The notes beneath the pieces were generated by a model, which was not told the DNA's origin, searched no databases, and saw only the letters and a list, made by a program, of their open reading frames with translations. From NCBI RefSeq assembly GCF_042682565.1, contig NZ_JBHUIC010000003.1: a stretch of DNA of 64,000 nt; one strand, written 5' to 3'. Shown here one piece after another: positions 7,704 to 17,249 of this stretch. Numbering within the stretch: the stretch's first letter is position 1; each line of letters begins with the position of its first letter. The stretch is from Pistricoccus aurantiacus (GTDB taxonomy: Bacteria; Pseudomonadota; Gammaproteobacteria; Pseudomonadales; Halomonadaceae). The translations under genes were made by a program, and so were the position numbers.

Positions 7704-9365
7704 ATGAGTGAGCCTGCGAGCGCTTATCAACTCGACGGACCGCCGCTGGAGGATCTGGAGAGCTACGGTACCCTGCTGGATGTCTTTCACCGTTCCGTCG
7801 AGAACTTCAGCGACAAGCCTGCCTTCAGCTGCATGGGCCACGCCGTTTCCTTTCGCGAGCTCGAGCGTCTGTCCCGGGATTTCGCCGCCTGGCTGACCCA
7901 GGAGACGACGTTGGAGCCCGGTGATCGTATCGCCATTCAACTGCCCAACGTACTGCAGTATCCGGTGGCGGTATTCGGCGCGCTGCGGGCGGGACTGGTG
8001 GTGGTCAATACCAACCCGCTCTACACGGAGCGGGAAATGGCGCACCAGTTCAAGGATTCCGGCGCCAAGGCCATCGTCATACTGGCCAATATGGCCGCCA
8101 AGCTCGACAAGATCATCGAGGAAACCGACATCGAGCATGTCGTGGTCACGCAATTGGCGGACCTGCATCCGCTGCCCAAGCGGTTGGTGATCAACGCGGT
8201 GGTCAAGTACATCAAGAAAATGGTGCCGCGCTACTCTCTGCCCCAGGCGGTGCCCTTCAATCAGACCCTGACCAAAGGCCGCGCGCTTGAGCATCAGGAT
8301 GTGACTTGGCAGCGGGAGGACGTGGCGATACTACAGTACACCGGTGGTACTACCGGACGTCCCAAGGGCACCATGCTGACCCATACCAATCTGGTGGCCA
8401 ACATGCTTCAGGCGCGTCTGGCCATCGGCGAAAATCTTACCGATGGCTGCGAGATGATCATCGCGCCGCTGCCGGTCTATCACATCTATACCTTTACGGT
8501 GAACTGCCTGTTTCTGTTTGAAACCGGCAATCATACGGTGCTGATTCCCAACCCGCGGGATATCGAGGGCTTCGTCAAGGAGCTCGGGAAGCTCGAGTTT
8601 ACCGCCTTTATCGGCCTGAACACCCTGTTCAATGCGCTTTGCCAGCGAGACGACTTCAAGCGGCTGGATTTCTCCAAACTCAAACTGACCATTTCCGGCG
8701 GCATGGCGCTGACCAAGGCGGCGGCCAATCGCTGGCAGGAGGTGACCGGCTGTCCGGTGGCGGAAGGCTACGGGTTGACGGAAACCTCACCGATCGTTTC
8801 CTTCAACCCGATGGATGCCATACAGCTGGGTACCATCGGCAAGCCGGTGGCTGGCACTTCCGTCAAGGTGATGAGTCCGGATGGTCGAGTGCTGCCACTG
8901 GGGGAGGCGGGAGAGCTTTGCGTCAAGGGCCCTCAGGTCATGAAGGGTTACTGGAACATGCCGGAAGAGACGCGGCAGGCCCTGGACGACGAGGGCTGGG
9001 TCAGCACCGGCGATATCGCGGTGCTGCAGGAAGACGGCTATATCCGCATCGTCGATCGCAAGAAGGACATGATCATCGTCTCCGGGTTCAACGTCTATCC
9101 CAACGAGGTGGAGGACGTGGTGACCGGTCATCCGGACGTGGTGGAAGCGGCGGCGGTGGGTGTGCCGGACGACGACACCGGTGAAGCCATCAAGCTATTC
9201 GTGGTGTCCCGCAATCCGGAACTTGACGTTCAGACCCTGCGCCAGTGGTGCAAGAAGGAACTCGCCGGCTACAAGGTGCCGCGTCAGGTGGAGTTTCGCG
9301 ACGAACTGCCCAAGAGCAGCGTGGGCAAGGTACTGCGCAAGGAGCTTCGTGATAATGAGCTCTAG
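7704..9365 (+). CDS. fadD: Long-chain fatty acid-CoA ligase
   Basis: A 553-residue adenylate-forming enzyme that activates fatty acids to acyl-CoA at the inner membrane, the entry step of beta-oxidation. The ATP-binding P-loop YTGGTTGRPKG is at residues 212-222. It is followed by GYGLTETSP, the adenylate-binding STGD segment, and the FadD/VLACS signature around DRKKDMIIVSGFNVYPNEVE. The C-terminal catalytic lysine is in SSVGKVLRKEL. Length and motif order match E. coli FadD. The ATG has a GCGGAG ribosome binding site. It stands alone, with a PsrA-like box upstream, consistent with fatty-acid-responsive control. Confidence 0.93.
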   Translation: MSEPASAYQLDGPPLEDLESYGTLLDVFHRSVENFSDKPAFSCMGHAVSFRELERLSRDFAAWLTQETTLEPGDRIAIQLPNVLQYPVAVFGALRAGLVVVNTNPLYTEREMAHQFKDSGAKAIVILANMAAKLDKIIEETDIEHVVVTQLADLHPLPKRLVINAVVKYIKKMVPRYSLPQAVPFNQTLTKGRALEHQDVTWQREDVAILQYTGGTTGRPKGTMLTHTNLVANMLQARLAIGENLTDGCEMIIAPLPVYHIYTFTVNCLFLFETGNHTVLIPNPRDIEGFVKELGKLEFTAFIGLNTLFNALCQRDDFKRLDFSKLKLTISGGMALTKAAANRWQEVTGCPVAEGYGLTETSPIVSFNPMDAIQLGTIGKPVAGTSVKVMSPDGRVLPLGEAGELCVKGPQVMKGYWNMPEETRQALDDEGWVSTGDIAVLQEDGYIRIVDRKKDMIIVSGFNVYPNEVEDVVTGHPDVVEAAAVGVPDDDTGEAIKLFVVSRNPELDVQTLRQWCKKELAGYKVPRQVEFRDELPKSSVGKVLRKELRDNEL

Positions 9366-9567
9366 AGGCTTTATACAGGCTTCCTTGACACCTTGGTCTG
9401 AATGACTTTCGCGCTTGAAATTCCGGTATTCGATTTCATTTTATATGGAGTGCTAATGATGTAACCGGAAGGCATAGCCGAGGGGCGCTTTTGCTAAAGC
9501 CCTGATTTCACGGTTTCAGCAGCTTGTAACATACATCGAATGTCCACGCGGCGGGGAGGAGACCGGA

Positions 9568-10932
9568 ATGATCCTCGAGAAAATCAAGTCAGAGGGAGTT
9601 GCCCACCTTTCCTACATGATCATCGACGGCAACATGGCGGCGGTGATTGATCCTAGGCGAGATATCGATGTCTATCTCGATCTTGCCTGGCAACAGGGGG
9701 CCAATATTTCTCATGTGTTCGAAACCCATCGTAACGAAGACTATGTCGTGGGTTCGCAAGCCTTGGCCCAGGCCACGGGCGCCAGGGTGTTTCACGGCCA
9801 GGGCGGCAAGGTGGAGCATGCGGAGCCGGTCAAGGAGGGCCAGCAATTCGAGATCGGCAAGGCTCGCTTGAGTGTGCTGGAAACCCCTGGGCACACCTTC
9901 GACAGCATCAGTCTTGTCCTGGCGGATACCACCTTCAGCGACGATCCAATTGCTGTATTTACCGGTGACACTCTGTTTATTGGCGACGTCGGTCGTACGG
10001 ATTTCTATCCGGATCGTCGCGAGGAAATGGGCGCCAAGCTCTACGACAGCATCTTCAACAAGCTGCTCCCCTTGGGGGACGGCGTTCAACTCTATCCGGC
10101 TCACGGCGCGGGTTCCGTATGCGGCAGCGGCATGGCGGATCGGGAGTTCTCGACGCTGGGCTATGAGCGCCGCAATAACCCCATGCTGCAGCTAAGACGT
10201 GACGAGTTCATCAAGACAAAGGCCGAGGAACACCATTACCAGCCGCCGTACTTTCGCAAGATGGAAGAGCTCAACGACAAGGCGCCCGGGGGACGTGCCT
10301 TGCCTCAGGTAAAAGCCGCCTCGCCGCAGCAGTTTGCCGAACTTGTCGAAACGGGCATGCTGGTGCTCGATCTGCGCACGCCGGAGGCGTTCTGCGGCGC
10401 GCACGTGCCGCAAAGTCTTGCGCTGCCATCGGATGTGCTGCCGGGGTATATCGGCTGGCTAGTGACCTATGATGACGAATTGGGGCTAGTGACCGACGAT
10501 CCCGCCTCGCTTGAAGACGAGCTGCGCGGGCTCTACCGGCTAGGTTATGAAAATGTCATGGCGTATCTGGTGCCCGGCACGACCGCCTGGGAGGCCAGCG
10601 GCGAGGATTATGCGACGATTCCTACCCTGTCCGCCGGCGCCTTGAAGAAGCGGATCGATGATCGGGAAGATTTTGTCCTGCTCGATGTCAGAACCCTCGA
10701 GGAATATGAAAGCGCTCATATAGCGCAGGCTCGACACCTCTATCTGGGCCACTTGCCGGATCAGATGGACGAGCTGCCCCGGGACAAGCCCATCGTGACC
10801 TTTTGCGGCAGCGGCAAGCGCGCCGCGGTAGCCGCCGCGCTTTTGCGCCGCCAGGGATTTTCTCGAGTGGAAAACTGCCTGGGCTCCATGTCCGCCTATC
10901 AGAATCTCGGCTACGCTACCACTACCAAATAG
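9568..10932 (+). CDS. Metallo-beta-lactamase fold protein with two rhodanese domains
   Basis: A 454-residue probable sulfur-metabolism enzyme. Residues 1 to about 215 are a metallo-beta-lactamase domain of the persulfide dioxygenase type. The usual HxHxDH is reduced to HRNEDY (54-59), yet the three residues equivalent to the ETHE1 iron ligands remain: His54, His109 (TPGH) and Asp134 (FTGD). The first rhodanese domain (about 262-350) lacks an active-site cysteine. The second (about 355-450) has it at Cys413 in CGSGKRA. The likely role is oxidation or transfer of persulfide sulfur. The ATG follows a GGGGAGGAG ribosome binding site. The gene is monocistronic, with 202 bp upstream in which I see no clear promoter. 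Confidence 0.85.
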   Translation: MILEKIKSEGVAHLSYMIIDGNMAAVIDPRRDIDVYLDLAWQQGANISHVFETHRNEDYVVGSQALAQATGARVFHGQGGKVEHAEPVKEGQQFEIGKARLSVLETPGHTFDSISLVLADTTFSDDPIAVFTGDTLFIGDVGRTDFYPDRREEMGAKLYDSIFNKLLPLGDGVQLYPAHGAGSVCGSGMADREFSTLGYERRNNPMLQLRRDEFIKTKAEEHHYQPPYFRKMEELNDKAPGGRALPQVKAASPQQFAELVETGMLVLDLRTPEAFCGAHVPQSLALPSDVLPGYIGWLVTYDDELGLVTDDPASLEDELRGLYRLGYENVMAYLVPGTTAWEASGEDYATIPTLSAGALKKRIDDREDFVLLDVRTLEEYESAHIAQARHLYLGHLPDQMDELPRDKPIVTFCGSGKRAAVAAALLRRQGFSRVENCLGSMSAYQNLGYATTTK

Positions 10933-10983
10933 CGCTGGAATTCGAGCCGGAGTCGTCATGTCCGGCCAACGGCGATATAATTG

Positions 10984-11016
10984 ACGGTCTGCCCGAACAA
11001 GGCGGGCCGTTATACT
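10984..11016 (+). terminator. Possible hairpin between the MBL-rhodanese gene and hrpA
   Basis: GCCCG (10991-10995) pairs with CGGGC (11003-11007) around a 7-nt loop, and ACG/CGT can extend the stem across a bulge. TATACTTTTCC follows rather than a pure T-run, so termination would be weak. TATACT at 11011 could instead serve as a -10 element for hrpA. Confidence 0.3.
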
Positions 11017-11056
11017 TTTCCTATTCAATGAGACTGACGTTGACAAAAGTGAGTCC

Positions 11057-14000
11057 TTGACGAGCCAGCCCTTGACGAGATCGTTCTTGAGTAACATCGC
11101 CGCGCCTTCTTCCCTGGAAACACGTTCCTCCATCGACGCCCTCGCAACACTGCGCGAGGCGCTCGACGACACGCTCTCGCGGGACAGCATGACGCTGCGC
11201 AAGCGCCTGTCGGGTCTCGAGCATCGCGCTCGGCAGGGCAAGCCTGTCGATCGTGGCATTCAGGAGGTGGCGAAGCGTCTGGCGAGCTCCCAGGCCATAC
11301 TGGCGCGACGGCGCGAGCTGCCCGTCACCCTCAATTATCCTCCCGAATTGCCGGTGGTGGAGCATCGCGAGGATCTGCTCGAAGCGCTTTCCTCCCATCA
11401 GGTGGTGGTGGTGGCCGGGGAGACCGGCTCCGGCAAGACCACTCAGCTACCCAAGCTCTGTCTGGAACTGGGGTTGGGTCGGCGGGGCTTGATCGGCCAC
11501 ACCCAGCCCCGGCGGCTGGCGGCACGCTCCGTGGCGACTCGACTAGCGGAAGAGCTGCAGGTGCCCTTGGGCCAGCAGGTGGGCTACCAGGTGCGCTTCA
11601 CGGATCAGACCGGTGACGACACTCTGATCAAGCTGATGACCGACGGTATCCTGCTGGCGGAAACCCAGCACGACCCGGATCTCAGCCGTTACGAGGCGAT
11701 CATCATCGACGAGGCCCACGAGCGCAGCCTCAACATCGATTTCCTGCTGGGCTATCTCAAGCGGCTTACCCAACGCCGCCCGGATCTCAAGATCATCATC
11801 ACCTCAGCCACCATCGACGTGGAGCGTTTCGCCGCGCATTTCGCGACACAGCAGGCGGACGGCGAGTTAGGGCCCGCCCCGGTGGTGCAGGTGTCCGGGC
11901 GTACCTATCCGGTGGAAGTCCACTATCGCCCGCTGGTGCGGGAGGCAGAAGACGAAAGTGACCTGACCTTGCAGGAGGGCATCCTGCACGCGGTGGAGGA
12001 AATCGAGGGCATCGAGAGGCAGAAGCGCTGGCTGCACGGCCCTCGGGACGTGCTGATCTTCCTGCCCGGGGAACGGGAGATTCGCGAGACAGCGGACACC
12101 CTGCGCCGGGCCGATTTCAAGAGCACCGAGATTCTGCCGCTTTACGCCCGGCTCTCCAACGCGGAGCAGAACCGGGTGTTCCAGCCCCATCCGGGGCGAC
12201 GCATCGTGCTGGCCACCAACGTCGCTGAGACCTCGCTGACGGTGCCGGGCATTCGCTACGTGATCGACCCGGGGCTGGTGCGCATCAGCCGCTACAGCTA
12301 CCGGGCCAAGATCCAGCGCCTGCCCATCGAGCCGGTCAGCCAGGCCAGCGCGGATCAGCGCAAGGGACGCTGCGGGCGTATCGCCGAAGGGGTATGCCTC
12401 AGGCTTTACAGCGAGGAGGATTTCCTGGCGCGGCCGGCGTTCACCGAGCCGGAAATCCAGCGCACCAATCTGGCCTCGGTGATCCTGTCGATGCTGGCGC
12501 TGCGGCTGGGAGATATCGAAGCCTTTCCCTTCGTCGATCCGCCGGATTCCCGCTTCATCAAGGACGGTTTTCGCCTGCTGTTCGAACTGGGCGCAGTGAA
12601 CGACGAGGAGCGCCTGACGAAGCTCGGGCGACAACTGGCGCGGCTGCCCATCGACCCGCGTCTGGCGCGCATGGTGCTGGCGGGGGCGCAGGAGAAATGC
12701 CTGCGGGAGGTGTTGATCGTGGTTTCGGCCCTGGCCATTCAGGATCCCCGGGAGCGGCCGGCGGAAAAACGCCAGGCGGCGGATCAGGCCCACAAGCGCT
12801 GGGAGGATCCGGAGTCGGATTTCGTCGCCTGGTTGAATCTCTGGCAAGGCTTCGATGCGGCCCGGGAAGAGCTTTCCGGCAACCGGCTGCGCCGCTGGTG
12901 CCGCGAGCATTACCTGAATTACCTGCGGCTGCGGGAGTGGCACGATACCTTCCGCCAACTGCGCCTGCTGCTCAAGGACATGCAGATCCAGGTGCCGGCG
13001 CCGCCCGCAGCGGAAAAAATCGACGAAAGCACCGACCAGGAAGCCCGGCTGCGAGAGCGCCGTCGCGAAAGTAGCGGCAAGCTGCATCGAGCGCTGCTGA
13101 CCGGGCTTTTGTCGAACATTGGTCAGTTTCTGGAGAATCGTGAATACCTGGGCGCCCGCAACCGCAAGTTCATGATTCACCCTGGCTCGGGTCTCGCCAA
13201 GAAGACCCCTAAATGGATCATGGCCGGTGAGCTGGTGGAAACTACCCGGTTGTTCGCCCGCCAGGCGGCCAGGATCGAACCTCAATGGATCGAACCCCTG
13301 GCCGGGCATCTGGTCAAGCGTAGCTATAGCGAACCTCATTGGGAGATGAAACGCGCCCAGGTGGTGGCCTTCGAGCAGGTGACCCTGTTCGGCTTGCCGA
13401 TCGTCTCCCGGCGCAGGGTGAACTATGGCCCCACCGCCCAGGCAGAGGCTCGGGAAATCTTTATTCGCCGGGCCCTGGTGGAAGGGGAGTACCGCACCCA
13501 GGCGGCGTTCTTCCGTCATAATCAGGCGCTGATCGATGAGGTGGAAAACCTCGAGGACCGCGCCCGCAAGCGCGATATCCTGGTGGACGAGGAAACGCTT
13601 TTCGATTTCTACGACCAGCGTCTGCCGGCGGATATCGTCGGCGGCAAGGGCTTCGAACATTGGCGCAAGCAGGCGGAGGCGCAGGATCCCGAGATCCTCA
13701 AGCTGAACAAGGCGGACCTTATGGCTCGGGAGGCCCAGGACGTCACTGCGGAACAGTACCCGGACAGCCTGGCACTGAACGGCGTGCGCTATCCGCTAAG
13801 CTATCATTTCCAGCCCGGTGCCGCGGACGACGGCGTGACCTTGACCGTGCCCGCCGCGATGCTGCCACAGCTGCCGGTGGATCGGCTCGACTGGCTGGTG
13901 CCGGGGCTTCTGCGGGAAAAGTGCATCGCCCTGCTCAAGTCGCTACCCAAGTCCGTGCGTCGCCAGGTGGTGCCGATTCCCGACTGGGTGGACGCGGCTC

Positions 14001-15136
14001 TGGAAGCGCTGGTTCCCGAGGACATGCCTCTGACTGTCGCCCTGGGCGAGTTCCTGCGTATCAAGACCGGGCTGCGGCTGAAGGAAAGCGATTGGCGCCG
14101 GGATCAACTGGGTCCTCATCTGGTCTTCAATCTGAGGGTGGTGGATCACGAAGGGAGTGTCTTGGGCGAGGGGCGCGACCCTCGCGCCCTGGAGCGGCGC
14201 TTCGCGAAGGCCGCCAGCGCCGGCGCCCAGGCCCTGGCAAAGCAGACAAGCGGCGGCGACCAGGTAACAGGCCTGCCGGAAGAGGGGCTGGCGGAGTCCA
14301 AGGTCACTACCCAGGCAGGGATTCGGGTCGAGGCCTATCCGGCGTTGGTGGAGAGCGTTTCTCCAAAAAATGATACCGACGGCTTCAAGGTGGAACTGTT
14401 CGACCATCCCGCCAAAGCTCAACAGGCCCATCGCCACGGCATCAAGCGCCTGGCCATGCAGCGTTTGCCGGAGCAGGTCAGATCGCTGCGCGGGCTCAAG
14501 GGGTTGGAGCGCTGCGCGCTGCTGTTCGCCAAGGTAGGGAGCAAGGCTCAGCTGGTGGATGATTTCGTCGAAGCGATATTCCTCCAAGGTACTGCCTGGG
14601 ATCCGCTGCCGCGTAGCCCGCAGGATTTCGATGTGCGTCTGAAGGAAACGAGTGATCGGCTGTTGCCCTTGGGTGAGCAGCGCCTGGACCAGCTCGAGCA
14701 GGCCTTGAAAGGGCATCTCGAGGTGACCAAGCGACTTAAGGGCAACCTGAGTTTCGCCCTGGCGCTGGTGTACAGCGACATCAAGGCTCAGATGCAGCGC
14801 CTGGTGCACCCCGGATTCATCGGAGAGGCGGGGGACTGGCTCGAGCACTATCCCCGCTATATGGAGGCGGCGTTGATTCGGTTGGAAAAGGCGCCCCGGG
14901 AGCGGGGTCGCGATCAGCTGTTGATGCAGGAGGTGGAGACTTTCGAGGCGCGGCTGGTGGATCGACGGGAAGCGACGCGCCGAGCAGGCTACGTGGACCC
15001 GGCGCTGGCGGAATTCGGCTGGTGGATCGAGGAACTGCGTGTCTCGCTGTTCGCTCAACAGCTTGGCACCTTGATGCCGGTTTCCGTCAAGCGACTGGAA
15101 AAACGCTGGGCGGAAATTACCGGCAAGCGCGGTTAG
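11057..15136 (+). CDS. hrpA: ATP-dependent DEAH-box RNA helicase HrpA
   Basis: A 1359-residue superfamily 2 helicase of HrpA length and order. Walker A GETGSGKT is at residues 121-128 and the DEAH box at 218-221, followed by SAT (motif III), the helicase C domain with QRKGRCGR, HA2 and OB-fold regions, and the long bacterial C-terminal DUF3418 region. In E. coli HrpA acts in RNA processing and has been linked to rescue of stalled ribosomes. The start is a TTG, because no in-frame ATG precedes residue 45 and the first 45 residues align with the E. coli N-terminus. TTG codons at 11057 and 11072 are both possible and neither has a strong ribosome binding site. This may keep expression low. Confidence 0.96.
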   Translation: MTSQPLTRSFLSNIAAPSSLETRSSIDALATLREALDDTLSRDSMTLRKRLSGLEHRARQGKPVDRGIQEVAKRLASSQAILARRRELPVTLNYPPELPVVEHREDLLEALSSHQVVVVAGETGSGKTTQLPKLCLELGLGRRGLIGHTQPRRLAARSVATRLAEELQVPLGQQVGYQVRFTDQTGDDTLIKLMTDGILLAETQHDPDLSRYEAIIIDEAHERSLNIDFLLGYLKRLTQRRPDLKIIITSATIDVERFAAHFATQQADGELGPAPVVQVSGRTYPVEVHYRPLVREAEDESDLTLQEGILHAVEEIEGIERQKRWLHGPRDVLIFLPGEREIRETADTLRRADFKSTEILPLYARLSNAEQNRVFQPHPGRRIVLATNVAETSLTVPGIRYVIDPGLVRISRYSYRAKIQRLPIEPVSQASADQRKGRCGRIAEGVCLRLYSEEDFLARPAFTEPEIQRTNLASVILSMLALRLGDIEAFPFVDPPDSRFIKDGFRLLFELGAVNDEERLTKLGRQLARLPIDPRLARMVLAGAQEKCLREVLIVVSALAIQDPRERPAEKRQAADQAHKRWEDPESDFVAWLNLWQGFDAAREELSGNRLRRWCREHYLNYLRLREWHDTFRQLRLLLKDMQIQVPAPPAAEKIDESTDQEARLRERRRESSGKLHRALLTGLLSNIGQFLENREYLGARNRKFMIHPGSGLAKKTPKWIMAGELVETTRLFARQAARIEPQWIEPLAGHLVKRSYSEPHWEMKRAQVVAFEQVTLFGLPIVSRRRVNYGPTAQAEAREIFIRRALVEGEYRTQAAFFRHNQALIDEVENLEDRARKRDILVDEETLFDFYDQRLPADIVGGKGFEHWRKQAEAQDPEILKLNKADLMAREAQDVTAEQYPDSLALNGVRYPLSYHFQPGAADDGVTLTVPAAMLPQLPVDRLDWLVPGLLREKCIALLKSLPKSVRRQVVPIPDWVDAALEALVPEDMPLTVALGEFLRIKTGLRLKESDWRRDQLGPHLVFNLRVVDHEGSVLGEGRDPRALERRFAKAASAGAQALAKQTSGGDQVTGLPEEGLAESKVTTQAGIRVEAYPALVESVSPKNDTDGFKVELFDHPAKAQQAHRHGIKRLAMQRLPEQVRSLRGLKGLERCALLFAKVGSKAQLVDDFVEAIFLQGTAWDPLPRSPQDFDVRLKETSDRLLPLGEQRLDQLEQALKGHLEVTKRLKGNLSFALALVYSDIKAQMQRLVHPGFIGEAGDWLEHYPRYMEAALIRLEKAPRERGRDQLLMQEVETFEARLVDRREATRRAGYVDPALAEFGWWIEELRVSLFAQQLGTLMPVSVKRLEKRWAEITGKRG

Positions 15137-15186
15137 ACTGCGGATACGCTGTCAGGATATCGCTGGAATACGAAAGAGTAGACACT

Positions 15187-16311
15187 ATGACAACTACTGC
15201 GGTGATCACCGGCTCCGGGCTCTACACCCCGCCCGACAGCATTGATAATGCCGCCCTGGCGGCAAGTTTCAATGCCTGGGTGGATATGGAAAATGGCCGC
15301 CATGCCCGGGCCATCGAGGCCGGCGAGCGGGAGCCGCTTCTGCATTCGAGCTCTGAGTTTATCGTCAAGGCGTCGGGCATCCACAGCCGTCATGTGCTGG
15401 ACGCGGAGGGAATTCTCGATCCCGAACGCATGCGGCCCAGGCTCCCCCAGCGAAGTAACGACGAGCCCTCGCTGCAATGCGAGATGGGTCTTGCCGCCGC
15501 TGGCGAGGCACTGCAGAATGCCGGCGTCGAAGCACAAGAGCTGGATATGGTGATCGTTGCCTGTTCCAACCTCGAGCGGCCCTATCCGGCGGTGGCGGTG
15601 GAGCTTCAAGCGGCGCTGGGCGCCGGGGGCCATGCCTTCGACATGAATGTGGCCTGCAGCTCGGCTACCTTCGCCATCGATATTGCCGCCAATGCGATTC
15701 GCGCAGGTAACGCCAGGCGTGTACTGGTGGTCAATCCGGAAATCTGTTCCGCGCATCTCAATTTCCGCGATCGGGATAGCCATTTCATCTTTGGCGATGC
15801 CTGCACGGCCCTGGTGATCGAGGCGAGCGACCTGGCGACCATGCCCGGCGCCTTCGAGATTCGCGGCACCCGGCTGGTGACGCGGTTTTCCAATGCGATT
15901 CGCAATAACGCGGGATTTCTCAATCGCGTAACGGATACGGACCCGCTGGCGGAGGACAAGCTGTTCGTGCAGGAAGGACGCCGGGTATTCAAGGAGGTCT
16001 GTCCGATGGTGGCGGCGCTGATCACCGATCACTTGGTCGGCTTCGACCTGAAAGGCAGCGATCTGTCGCGCTTGTGGCTGCATCAGGCCAATCGGCACAT
16101 GAACGACATGATTGCCCGGCGGGTGCTGGGCAGCGTACCCGATGAGACTCAGGCGCCGATCATTCTCGATCGCTACGCCAACACCAGCTCCTGTGGTTCG
16201 ATCATCGCCTTCCATCTCAATCGCGACGACTTGTCCGTTGACGACCTGGGGGTGGTATGTTCCTTCGGCGCCGGCTACAGTGCAGGAAATGTTATTTTAT
16301 GTAAGCGATAA
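15187..16311 (+). CDS. FabH-like beta-ketoacyl-ACP synthase III
   Basis: A 374-residue thiolase-fold condensing enzyme, about 50 residues longer than E. coli FabH. The catalytic triad is complete: Cys157 in NVACSSAT, His299 in WLHQANRHM and Asn332 in ANTSS. It would condense an acyl-CoA primer with malonyl-ACP. Its length and the DMNVACSS context resemble the second FabH-type protein of Pseudomonas (PA3286), which feeds medium-chain acyl-CoA from beta-oxidation into synthesis. That assignment is by recollection and would need an alignment. The ATG at 15187 has AAAGAG about 10 nt upstream. The frame runs open into hrpA, but that part is a shadow. The mlaA gene follows after about 107 bp. Confidence 0.85.
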   Translation: MTTTAVITGSGLYTPPDSIDNAALAASFNAWVDMENGRHARAIEAGEREPLLHSSSEFIVKASGIHSRHVLDAEGILDPERMRPRLPQRSNDEPSLQCEMGLAAAGEALQNAGVEAQELDMVIVACSNLERPYPAVAVELQAALGAGGHAFDMNVACSSATFAIDIAANAIRAGNARRVLVVNPEICSAHLNFRDRDSHFIFGDACTALVIEASDLATMPGAFEIRGTRLVTRFSNAIRNNAGFLNRVTDTDPLAEDKLFVQEGRRVFKEVCPMVAALITDHLVGFDLKGSDLSRLWLHQANRHMNDMIARRVLGSVPDETQAPIILDRYANTSSCGSIIAFHLNRDDLSVDDLGVVCSFGAGYSAGNVILCKR

Positions 16312-16418
16312 GCTTGCTCATCTTGCTATCAGGAATCTTTATGACGTTAAGGCGCAAGGAACAGTGCAATCAAGCAGTGCGCGGTCAGCCGCGGCGTAGC
16401 CAAGGATGGAAGGGTGTA

Positions 16419-17237
16419 ATGCGAAACGCCTTGATCGCCATGGCCCTTGCGGGGTTGGCAGGCTGCGCCAGCACGCCGGATACCGAACGTAATCCCGAGG
16501 ATCCTTGGGAGGGCTTCAACCGCCAGGTATTCGCTTTCAACGATACCCTGGACCGCTATGCGCTTAAGCCGGTGGCGCAAGGCTATGCCTACGTGACCCC
16601 GGACCCTGTGGAGAAAAGCGTTGGCAACTTCTTTTCCAATCTGGGCGAATTGCGCACGGTCCTCAACAGTATCCTGCAGTGGAAGTGGAACAATGCCGGG
16701 GTCGCCAGCGGGCGTTTCTTCGTCAATACCACTCTGGGGGTAGCGGGTCTGTTTGATGTGGCGACCTCAGCGGGAATCACCGCGAACAAGGAAGATTTCG
16801 GCCAGACCCTGGGCTGGTGGGGCGTCGATAGCGGGCCTTATCTGGTGCTGCCTCTGCTGGGGCCCAGCACCGTGCGGGATACCGGCGCGCTGCCGGTGGA
16901 TATCTACAGCTACCCGCTGGCCTATGTCGAGGATGACAAGATACGGTTGTCCATCCGTGCTCTGCAGCTTGTCAATGTAAGGGCGTCACTGCTCGATCAG
17001 GAAAGATTCATACAAGGGGATCGCTATACGTTCATTCGCGATACGTTCCTGCAGAAGCGCCGTTTCGAGGTCAATGATGGCCAGTCCGGCGAGGATCCTT
17101 TCGCCAGCGACGACTTTGACTTCGACGATGCGGATTTCGATGAAGCGGATTTTGACGACGCAACGTCCGGTTCGGATATGCAGAGGAATGACGAGAGCGG
17201 AGCAGTGCAGCAATCTGACGGCGCGAACGCCGATTGA
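16419..17237 (+). CDS. mlaA: MlaA (VacJ) outer-membrane lipoprotein
   Basis: A 272-residue lipoprotein of the Mla pathway, which removes phospholipids from the outer leaflet of the outer membrane and passes them to MlaC. The signal peptide ends in the lipobox LAGC with the lipidated Cys16. The body has the MlaA/VacJ hallmarks DPWEGFNRQVFAFND and the conserved GPSTVRDTG segment. The C-terminus carries an unusually acidic Asp/Phe-rich tail (about residues 225-250, repeated DDFDFDDADFD-type units). The ATG at 16419 has GGAAGGG 4 nt upstream. A longer open frame to 16314 lacks a signal peptide. No mlaFEDCB genes are nearby. A PP2C regulator starts 12 nt downstream. Confidence 0.95.
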   Translation: MRNALIAMALAGLAGCASTPDTERNPEDPWEGFNRQVFAFNDTLDRYALKPVAQGYAYVTPDPVEKSVGNFFSNLGELRTVLNSILQWKWNNAGVASGRFFVNTTLGVAGLFDVATSAGITANKEDFGQTLGWWGVDSGPYLVLPLLGPSTVRDTGALPVDIYSYPLAYVEDDKIRLSIRALQLVNVRASLLDQERFIQGDRYTFIRDTFLQKRRFEVNDGQSGEDPFASDDFDFDDADFDEADFDDATSGSDMQRNDESGAVQQSDGANAD

Positions 17238-17249
17238 GGTAGGCCGGAT

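Noticed and set aside
9366..9567. tRNA or small RNA between fadD and the MBL-rhodanese gene
   Set aside because: No cloverleaf, terminator or convincing promoter could be found in the 202 bp.
11867..13660. Long open frame opposite hrpA
   Set aside because: Antisense shadow with His/Gln/Arg-rich composition and no recognisable domain.
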